From Nitrospira sp. (GTDB lineage Bacteria; UBA9089; CG2-30-40-21; SBAY01), in contig SBAY01000120.1 of NCBI GenBank assembly GCA_005239945.1, forward strand, positions 1 to 6,198: a DNA stretch of 6,198 bases. Reading direction: 5' to 3'. Below the pieces are notes generated by a model that was given only the letters and a program-made list of their open reading frames with translations, was not told where the DNA came from and did not search any database. Each line of letters opens with the position of its first letter. Within the stretch, counting starts at the first letter, position 1. The translations under genes were made by a program, and so were the position numbers. Below, one piece after another: positions 1-4,078 of this stretch.

Positions 1-46
1 AAAATTTTATTTACCCCATTTCTTATAAATGGGTAAATAAAATTTT
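1..46. repeat. Long AT-rich hairpin, possible bidirectional terminator
   Basis: The arms 1-16 and 31-46 are perfect reverse complements (16 bp, AAAATTTTATTTACCC and its complement). Allowing one bulged C at 17, the stem continues with four more pairs (18-21 with 27-30), leaving a 5-nt loop. Each strand ends in a run of T after a GGG/CCC core, which would suit a bidirectional terminator of a gene left of the window. It could equally be a repetitive palindrome. The left arm starts at the window edge, so the structure may extend further. Confidence 0.5.
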
Positions 47-84
47 ATACTCTTGTGGTTAAAAAGTTTTGGAAAAGGGGAGTT

Positions 85-122
85 TGAGGGGGAAAACCTT
101 TTTCAAAAGGTTTTCCCCCTCA
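85..122. repeat. Perfect 18-bp inverted repeat (palindromic intergenic element)
   Basis: Positions 85-102 (TGAGGGGGAAAACCTTTT) are exactly complementary to 105-122, with only TC between them. The stem has a five-G/five-C block and a two-CC block, so it would be very stable as RNA or as cruciform DNA. Neither side is directly followed by a clear T-run on the outgoing strand, so a simple terminator is not the best reading. A related half-motif (GGAAAAGGGG, 71-80) lies just upstream, as expected of a degenerate dispersed palindrome. No gene is visible in 1-355. Confidence 0.6.
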
Positions 123-188
123 CAAAAAATTCACTTCTTTAAATTATTGCTAAAAATTGGGAAATTTCTGCCTTGTAGAAAAAAATAC

Positions 189-217
189 TTGACTTTTTAT
201 GAGTTGTTTGATATAAT
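189..217 (+). promoter_or_regulatory. Sigma70-type promoter of the RRM protein gene
   Basis: The -35 box TTGACT (189-194) and the -10 box TATAAT (212-217) are separated by 17 nt. An A-tract (179-185) just upstream resembles an UP element. Transcription should start near 224-227, which places the 18-nt repeat arm at 227 at or within about three nucleotides of the mRNA 5' end. The 5' leader is therefore about 130 nt. Confidence 0.8.
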
Positions 218-225
218 TTATTTTT

Positions 226-355
226 AGATATGAAATGGCTGGCAACCTAAAAAACATTTAAGTAGTGATGTTTTCATAATGGGGATAGAATCTATCTTTG
301 TTTTCTACCTCCCAAAAGAAACATTATGAATTGAAAGAAATTTAAGGAGGTTAGA
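226..355 (+). promoter_or_regulatory. Structured 5' leader with Shine-Dalgarno-sequestering potential
   Basis: The leader has several competing helices. Positions 251-257 (AAAACAT) pair with 268-274; 273-281 (TTCATAATG) pair with 322-330; GATAG 284-288 pairs with CTATC 292-296. Most telling, 303-312 (TTCTACCTCC) pairs with 346-356 (GGAGGTTAGAA), with a single bulged T. That pairing buries the whole ribosome site AAGGAGG (344-350) and the A of the ATG. The 273-281/322-330 helix and the anti-SD helix cross each other, giving an H-type pseudoknot layout with loops of about 21, 9 and 15 nt, or two exclusive states. Leaders of cold-inducible RNA-binding and cold-shock genes are known to be structured regulatory elements. 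It resembles no riboswitch family I recognise. Confidence 0.5.
227..244 (+). repeat. 5' arm of an 18-bp inverted repeat bracketing the RRM gene
   Basis: The sequence GATATGAAATGGCTGGCA is the exact reverse complement of 715-732 and lies at the predicted mRNA 5' end. The homology continues weakly inward: CCTAA is shared after a small gap. No matching direct repeat flanks the two arms, so this does not look like the ends of an inserted element. The arm could alternatively pair locally (229-235 with 272-278), which would compete with the long-range helix. Confidence 0.75.
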
Positions 356-667
356 ATGCAAGGTAGTAAACTTTATGTAGGAAATCTTAGTTATTCAGTA
401 ACTAAGGAAAGATTGGAAGAATTGTTTGCCGGTCAAGGTGAGGTGAAACAGGTCAACATAATCGAAGGTAAAGGTTTTGGATTTGTTGAAATGTCCAGCC
501 CGGAAGAGGCTCAAAAAGCAAAGGATGCACTAAACGGAACGGATTTCGAAGGACGAACGATGAAGGTTGCTGAAGCTCTGCCACCTAAGAGTAGAGATAG
601 CAGAGGCGGCGGTATGAGAGATAACAGAGGCGGCGGTTTCGGCGGAAGACAAAGAAGCAGATATTAG
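356..667 (+). CDS. RRM-domain RNA-binding protein with Gly/Arg-rich tail
   Basis: This 103-aa cytoplasmic protein is a single RNA recognition motif followed by a short basic tail. RNP2 is KLYVGNL (residues 5-11) and RNP1 is KGFGFVEM (39-46), both with the aromatic residues that stack on RNA bases. The loop between strands beta2 and beta3 is shorter than in the usual bacterial and cyanobacterial Rbp proteins, which carry a TDRETGRSRGF-like segment. Residues 79-103 form an RGG-type tail (SRGGG, NRGGG, FGGRQRSRY), encoded partly by a 13-bp direct repeat (601-613 and 625-637). Family members bind single-stranded RNA and several are induced by cold; the target here is unknown. The start is set by AAGGAGG at 344-350, five nt before ATG. 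The gene is monocistronic, with its own promoter and terminator, and appears to be controlled through its structured UTRs. Confidence 0.93.
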   Translation: MQGSKLYVGNLSYSVTKERLEELFAGQGEVKQVNIIEGKGFGFVEMSSPEEAQKAKDALNGTDFEGRTMKVAEALPPKSRDSRGGGMRDNRGGGFGGRQRSRY

Positions 668-714
668 AAAACCAAAGTCAATGGTAAGACAACAGTAAGT
701 AGAAATTAGGCATA

Positions 715-732
715 TGCCAGCCATTTCATATC
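715..732 (+). repeat. 3' arm of the 18-bp inverted repeat bracketing the RRM gene
   Basis: TGCCAGCCATTTCATATC lies 47 nt after the stop codon and ends one nucleotide before the terminator stem at 734. It is perfectly complementary to the predicted mRNA 5' end (227-244). A helix formed here could stack on the terminator hairpin. The arm overlaps a 10-bp palindrome, GGCATATGCC (709-718). Confidence 0.75.
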
Positions 733-733
733 A

Positions 734-763
734 GGGATGAGGGGAAAAACTTATCCCTTTTTT
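734..763 (+). terminator. Intrinsic terminator of the RRM gene
   Basis: GGGATGAG (734-741) pairs with CTTATCCC (750-757) through eight pairs including one G-U, with an 8-nt loop. Six T residues follow directly (758-763). This would end a transcript of about 540 nt starting near 226. Confidence 0.8.
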
Positions 764-1131
764 ATCTCTGAAAGGCCGTAAAAATGAATACAGTGTCTTT
801 TTAACGGTGGTGCAGGTCTGATTTGTCTGTTTTGTTGAACCTTTACACTAAAATGAGAAATGTGAGGAAAGATATGCCAGAAAGTCACTAAGACACAAAG
901 AATTAGCCTTGAGCAAAGAGCACGGAGCATGGAAATTCTTTTTTCTCCAGGCTCTATGCTCCAGGCTTAAAGCTCTTTTAGTGGCTTTGTGACTAAAAAA
1001 ATGTGTATAAAGAATAGGATTGGAGGAAAAGTCAAGGAAAATAATCACATGGCTTATTGAAATATCAATAGGTGGTGGGTTTTGCAGAAGGCTTAATCTT
1101 TACACTAAAAAGCTAAAAAGGAGGAATATTT
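764..1131. other. Intergenic region ahead of the CGGC-CbiA operon
   Basis: No convincing gene lies in this ~370-nt stretch. A minus-strand open frame across 848-1048 is an accident of the palindromic repeat. It holds repeat copy 1 (881-1010), a small hairpin TATTGA/TCAATA (1055-1070), and a 13-bp direct repeat CTTTACACTAAAA at 841-853 and 1098-1110 that brackets the repeat copy at a distance. I found no good -35/-10 pair for the downstream operon; the TATAAA at the end of the repeat (1006-1011) is a possible -10. I saw no cobalamin riboswitch motif, although the downstream gene is of the CbiA family. Confidence 0.6.
881..1010 (+). repeat. Dispersed ~130-bp palindromic repeat, copy 1
   Basis: This segment matches 3689-3820 in the same orientation at roughly 90% identity by eye. 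The match includes an unbroken identical core of about 31 nt (AAATTCTTTTTTCTCC onward, 932-962). Nested arms give an imperfect hairpin: CACAAAG 894-900 with 985-991, AAAGAGC 915-921 with 972-978, and GGAGCAT 924-930 with 956-962. It has no coding capacity, so it is best described as a MITE-like or REP-like intergenic element. No target duplication is evident at its immediate ends. Confidence 0.8.
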
Positions 1132-1476
1132 ATGACCAAGGTAGGTATTATTGCCTGCAAATTGCGTTGGGATATGGGTTGTGCAAAATATAGCTCACAT
1201 GTTAACTGTTTCCTTGCCTGTATGAACAAAAAGGGGAGATTCCAAGATCTTGATAATCCGGTTATTGTGGCCATGTGTTCCTGTAATGGTTGTCCGGGTA
1301 AAGGTAGGTTTGAGAAGGCAGAGGTGATGAAGGATTTAGTGCAAGTGGATGTAATTATGCTGGCTTCCTGTTGCTACAAACCACCCAGATGTAGCCATAT
1401 TGACCAGAGTGCTCAGGATATTGAAGAGAAAATAAAGATAAAGGTTATAAAAGGTACAGTGACTAAGGAAGAATAA
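1132..1476 (+). CDS. CGGC-domain Cys-rich putative metal-binding protein
   Basis: This 114-aa soluble protein has ten cysteines (9, 17, 26, 30, 49, 51, 54, 80, 81, 87). It begins with the family-like MTKVGIIACK. The signature occurs as C51-N-G-C54-P-G-K, a CNGC variant of the CGGC that names the family, and a second cluster, ASCCYKPPRCSH (78-89), resembles the usual ASC...CPH segment. The domain is predicted to bind metal ions, but no reaction is established. AAAAGGAGG (1116-1124), seven nt before ATG, fixes the start. The stop codon touches the ATG of the CbiA-type gene, so the two are surely cotranscribed and probably translationally coupled. I infer a role in metal or redox supply for the tetrapyrrole pathway; this is not shown by the sequence. 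Confidence 0.8.
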   Translation: MTKVGIIACKLRWDMGCAKYSSHVNCFLACMNKKGRFQDLDNPVIVAMCSCNGCPGKGRFEKAEVMKDLVQVDVIMLASCCYKPPRCSHIDQSAQDIEEKIKIKVIKGTVTKEE

Positions 1477-2853
1477 ATGAGAATTATTATTTCTGCCCCA
1501 GGTAGAAGTTCGGGTAAGACAACCGTTTCCATAGGATTATGTGCCGCACTAAAGGAGCAAGGTTTAAAGGTTGTTCCTTTTAAGAAAGGGCCTGATTATA
1601 TCGACCCGATGTGGTTGACTGCGGCGGCTGGAACCCAATGCCATAATCTGGACTTCTTTATGATGGGTGAGGAAAAACTCATTAAAATTTTTCAATCAGC
1701 AAGTCAGAATGCTAATTTGAGCTTGATTGAAGGCAATATGGGTTTTTATGATGGCTTAGACATAGAGGGCAAAGACAGCACCTCATATCTATCTAAACTA
1801 TTGAAAGCACCTGTTATCCTGGTTATAGATGCCAGTCGGATGACACGAGGAATAGCCCCCCTAATACTTGGTTATCAACAATTCGAGTCGGATAATTTGA
1901 TTAGAGGCGTTATATTAAATAAGGTTGCTGGCACACGGCATGAGAGAAAGTTGAAATCCGCTATTGTTCAATATTGCGATGTAGAGGTATTAGGGGTTTT
2001 ACCGGGATTAGATGAAATCGAGATTAAAGAGAGGCATCTGGGATTGATGCCCATAAAAGAGGATTTTAGTTTAATGTCGGTGATTGACTCTATTGCCGTT
2101 ATCGTAAAAAAATATGTAGATTTAGACGCGATAATTAAGTTGTCCGCATCAGTCCCTCTTTTACCTGAATTAGAACAAGGTGAGGAATATCCTGTATCTC
2201 CTCCGACCGTTCGACTTGGAGTAGCCATGGATTCCGCTTTTACCTTTTATTACCCGGAAAATTTGAGTGCACTTGTGCAGGCAGGAGCAGAACTTATACC
2301 GTTTAATACTTTGACGGATAATCGGTTACCAGAGGTAGATGGCTTGTATTTTGGCGGTGGATTTCCGGAGATGTTTCTGGAAAAATTGGCGAAAAATAAG
2401 TCCTTACGAGAAGAAATTCGAGCCGCCATAGAACAAGGTATGCCGGTCTATGCCGAATGCGGTGGCTTGATGTATTTAGCCAAAAGTATTTCCTACAACG
2501 AAACAACCAAAGAAATGGTAGGTGCTCTACCCTGTGATGTCAGGGTGTATGAAAAACCACAAGGACATGGTTATGTAACCTTAACGAGCCGAGCCTCACA
2601 ACAAACAGGTAAATCTAATTGGTTTTGCTTTGCTGGAGAAATTCCAGGACATGAATTCCACTATTCACGAATTGTCAATCCCGAGAAACTGGATTTTGCC
2701 TTTAATCTTACTCGTGGTAGCGGTGTAGATGGCAGACATGATGGAATTATCTATAAAAATGTTATCGTCAGCTATACCCATTTACACAGTGTTGGTGTTC
2801 CCCAGTGGGCATCCCAATTTGTTGCCTTTATAAAACGACATGTAACTGCTTAG
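1477..2853 (+). CDS. cbiA: CbiA/CobB-type a,c-diamide synthase (glutamine-hydrolysing)
   Basis: The 458-aa length is normal for the family, which uses ATP and glutamine to amidate the a and c acetate side chains of cobyrinate. Part one is a dethiobiotin-synthetase-like ATPase: P-loop APGRSSGKTT (7-16), FKKGPDYIDPMW, and EGNMGFYDG (85-93). Part two is a class-I glutamine amidotransferase: RLGVAMDSAFTFYYPENL, GLYFGGGFPE, nucleophile C328 in YAECGGLMYL, GHEFHYS (391-397), and the catalytic-type histidine segment THLHSVG (434-440). The P-loop lacks the usual GxGKT glycine (SSGKT). The KKGPDYIDPMW and CHNLDF segments depart from typical CbiA (KVGPDYIDP, NLD preceded by SR). This recalls, from memory, the sirohaem-amidase DsrN branch, so sirohaem or a related sirohydrochlorin is a possible substrate. 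A weak AAGGAA (1465-1470) and TAA-ATG contact imply coupling to the CGGC gene. Confidence 0.9.
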   Translation: MRIIISAPGRSSGKTTVSIGLCAALKEQGLKVVPFKKGPDYIDPMWLTAAAGTQCHNLDFFMMGEEKLIKIFQSASQNANLSLIEGNMGFYDGLDIEGKDSTSYLSKLLKAPVILVIDASRMTRGIAPLILGYQQFESDNLIRGVILNKVAGTRHERKLKSAIVQYCDVEVLGVLPGLDEIEIKERHLGLMPIKEDFSLMSVIDSIAVIVKKYVDLDAIIKLSASVPLLPELEQGEEYPVSPPTVRLGVAMDSAFTFYYPENLSALVQAGAELIPFNTLTDNRLPEVDGLYFGGGFPEMFLEKLAKNKSLREEIRAAIEQGMPVYAECGGLMYLAKSISYNETTKEMVGALPCDVRVYEKPQGHGYVTLTSRASQQTGKSNWFCFAGEIPGHEFHYSRIVNPEKLDFAFNLTRGSGVDGRHDGIIYKNVIVSYTHLHSVGVPQWASQFVAFIKRHVTA

Positions 2854-2857
2854 GTAG

Positions 2858-3030
2858 ATAGACTGTAGGCATTCAGGCTGTAGGGCGGAGGTAGGTGAGA
2901 TGATATGAAATCCAGGGAATTTGATAACCACGGCTTTGATGGCGACTCAAAAACATGGAAAACGAGAGGATTTTGGGTCATCAATACTCAATAGCTAACA
3001 GTCTACAGCCTATAACCTAAACAACCTGAA
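2858..3030. repeat. Intergenic inverted-repeat element after cbiA
   Basis: AGGCTGTAG (2875-2883) is the complement of CTACAGCCT (3003-3011). GACTGT (2861-2866) is the complement of ACAGTC (2998-3003). The motif is also repeated imperfectly in direct form (GACTGTAGGC, then CAGGCTGTAG). Between the arms lies a strong internal hairpin at 2936-2984. No gene or terminator T-run is visible here. The arrangement suggests a degenerate non-autonomous repeat or a fold-back RNA. It is unlike the other repeat family in this window. Confidence 0.45.
2936..2984. repeat. 14-bp hairpin inside the post-cbiA element
   Basis: TTGAT (2936-2940) pairs with ATCAA (2980-2984). GACTCAAAA (2944-2952) pairs with TTTTGGGTC (2971-2979), with one G-U. 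Only a GGC bulge (2941-2943) interrupts the stem, and the loop is 18 nt. It has no following T-run on the + strand, so it is more likely a processed or 3'-protective hairpin of the cbiA message, or part of a repeat, than a terminator. Confidence 0.4.
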
Positions 3031-3038
3031 CGGTTACC

Positions 3039-3075
3039 TATTAATGACAAATTCATTAATATCTTGATAGATATT
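3039..3075. repeat. Two overlapping AT-rich hairpins upstream of the DUF5618 promoter
   Basis: TATTAATGA (3039-3047) pairs with 3053-3061 around a 5-nt loop. AATATC (3058-3063) pairs with GATATT (3070-3075) around a 6-nt loop. The two stems share bases 3058-3061 and cannot form together. They sit about 55 nt upstream of the -35 box and could be an operator-like site or simply AT-rich spacer. The 3085-3128 stretch that follows is dominated by T and A runs, including a 7T-7A palindrome (3113-3126). Confidence 0.3.
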
Positions 3076-3129
3076 TCGGAAAATTATTATATTTTTAATT
3101 GTTTTTTGTGTCTTTTTTTAAAAAAACAC

Positions 3130-3158
3130 TTGACAAAATTAAGGTTATATTGTATAAT
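3130..3158 (+). promoter_or_regulatory. Consensus sigma70-type promoter of the DUF5618-like gene
   Basis: TTGACA (3130-3135) and TATAAT (3153-3158) are both exact consensus hexamers, 17 nt apart. The predicted start is near 3165, giving a leader of about 80 nt. TTAATTG occurs twice around the start (3160-3166 and 3175-3181), a possible repressor site that would fit a strong but controlled promoter. Confidence 0.8.
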
Positions 3159-3247
3159 ATTAATTGTTTTGTTGTTAATTGAATTTTTGAGGTAAATAGT
3201 TACAAAAAAACAGGAGCTGATTAATCTCAAGTTTCTCGAGGTATTTG

Positions 3248-3628
3248 ATGGAAAGAAAAGAGGCAAGAAGATATTTCGAAAATGCAAAAGAGTTGTTAAG
3301 TAAATCTCCAATTGAAAATAATAGATATATAGACAATAAATATGTAAAGTCAGCCTGCGGTGTAGCATATCTTGGTGTGCTTAGGGCAATAGACGAATAT
3401 CTGATAAAAAAGGGTTTGACGAAAAAGGAGCTTCCTAAAAAAGTAGAGGAATATAGAAAGGCATTACAAAAATATGCCGCTGTCCATAATGGTAAACTTT
3501 TAAACCAGTTTGAGAATATTTATGATGAACTACATATTGCAGGATATTATAGAGGTAATTTACATTCAGTAATGGCAGTGAAAGGGGTCCTAAAGACGGC
3601 TAATGAGTTTATCGAGAGATTAAAATAA
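3248..3628 (+). CDS. DUF5618-like small all-helical protein
   Basis: This 126-aa soluble, charged, probably all-alpha protein has no signal peptide or membrane segment. The N-terminal EARRYFENAKELL helix, the YIDNKYVKSACGVAYLGVLRAIDEYL segment (split here by residues ~27-52) and the late GYYRGNLHS resemble DUF5618 proteins as I remember them. The helix pattern also recalls HEPN-like folds, but I see no RX4-6H ribonuclease motif: there is only R-x3-H in RGNLH. Function is unknown. An ATG at 3248 after GAGG (3238-3241, six nt spacing) is preferred to the in-frame TTG at 3245, which lies closer to the weak ribosome site. The gene stands alone behind a consensus promoter with no MNT-type or other antitoxin partner beside it. 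No terminator is evident, and repeat copy 2 follows 60 nt later. Confidence 0.75.
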   Translation: MERKEARRYFENAKELLSKSPIENNRYIDNKYVKSACGVAYLGVLRAIDEYLIKKGLTKKELPKKVEEYRKALQKYAAVHNGKLLNQFENIYDELHIAGYYRGNLHSVMAVKGVLKTANEFIERLK

Positions 3629-3688
3629 GTAGAGCATAGACATTAGACTTAAGGAAGAAAAATGTTAAGCTAAAGAAAGACAGGCTAC

Positions 3689-3820
3689 AAAGTTACCAGG
3701 ACACAAAGAATTTGCCTAGAGTAAAGAGCACGGAGCAGGGAAATTCTTTTTTCTCCAGGCTCTATGCTCCATGCTCAAATCTCTTTTAGTGTCTTTGTGG
3801 CTAAAAGAATGTGTGTATAA
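3689..3820 (+). repeat. Dispersed ~130-bp palindromic repeat, copy 2
   Basis: This is the second copy of the element at 881-1010, in the same orientation, differing at about a dozen scattered positions plus a two-base GT insertion near the end. The paired arms are kept (CACAAAG 3702-3708 with 3793-3799; AAAGAG 3723-3728 with 3781-3786), and the core of about 31 nt is unchanged. Two copies, each in an intergenic gap, indicate a genome-wide family. The 60 nt between the DUF5618 gene and this copy hold nothing recognisable. Confidence 0.8.
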
Positions 3821-3861
3821 GGAAGAAGACTTAAAAAAATGATAAGAAGGAGGAATTTTTT

Positions 3862-3900
3862 ATGTTAATCAATCTAAAAAATAAAATAAAGGAAGGGTAA
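3862..3900 (+). CDS. 12-codon micro-ORF / possible leader peptide
   Basis: ATG at 3862 follows AAGGAGGA (3847-3854) with ideal seven-nt spacing, the same ribosome-site style as the real genes here. It encodes MLINLKNKIKEG and then TAA. The frame stays open after the stop for a further 22 codons (KILDKLSGYIGK...) to TAA at 3967-3969. This could be a leader peptide for the exoprotein gene, a decayed gene start, or a ribosome site left by rearrangement next to the repeat. The peptide matches nothing I know. Confidence 0.4.
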   Translation: MLINLKNKIKEG

Positions 3901-3907
3901 AAAATAC

Positions 3908-3937
3908 TTGATAAATTAAGTGGTTATATTGGAAAAT
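3908..3937 (+). promoter_or_regulatory. Weak candidate promoter for the exoprotein gene
   Basis: TTGATA (3908-3913) and GAAAAT (3932-3937), 18 nt apart, make a poor match. However, the surrounding sequence parallels the DUF5618 promoter: both share ACTTGA, then AAATTAAG, then GTTATATTG before the -10. A start near 3945 would give a leader of about 135 nt. Positions 3941-4078 otherwise hold only AT-rich sequence and no riboswitch I recognise. Confidence 0.35.
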
Positions 3938-4078
3938 TTAACACTTACTTTATATTTAAGTTTGCTTAATGATAAAAGGGAGGAAGGGACTTTTTATAGT
4001 GTAAAGCTGGGTGGAAAAAGCTGAATAATTTAAGAAGAATAAATTTAAAAATTTTAAAAAGTAAGGAGGATTTTTTAG

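Noticed and set aside
530..724. Minus-strand open frame opposite the RRM gene
   Set aside because: It overlaps a well-supported gene and its 3' UTR, has no ribosome site and resembles no protein.
227..732. The 18-bp inverted repeat as terminal repeats of a mobile cassette carrying the RRM gene
   Set aside because: No direct repeats flank it, and the arms coincide with predicted mRNA ends, which fits RNA pairing better. Not fully excluded.
848..1048. Minus-strand open frame across repeat copy 1
   Set aside because: It is produced by the palindromic repeat; copy 2 does not preserve an equivalent start or reading frame as a gene would.
764..1131. Cobalamin riboswitch upstream of the CGGC-CbiA operon
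   Set aside because: I could not find the conserved B12-box or the GCCACTG-type core; the space is taken by a dispersed repeat.
2902..2911. GATATGAAAT shared with the RRM mRNA 5' arm (227-236)
   Set aside because: A 10-base AT-rich match is expected by chance in a window of this size.
3245..3247. TTG as start of the DUF5618-like gene
   Set aside because: The adjacent ATG at 3248 has better spacing to GAGG and gives the expected MERKEA-type N-terminus.
3087..3368. Minus-strand open frame over the DUF5618 promoter and 5' coding region
   Set aside because: It is a low-complexity AT-rich product that overlaps a consensus promoter and a recognisable gene on the + strand.
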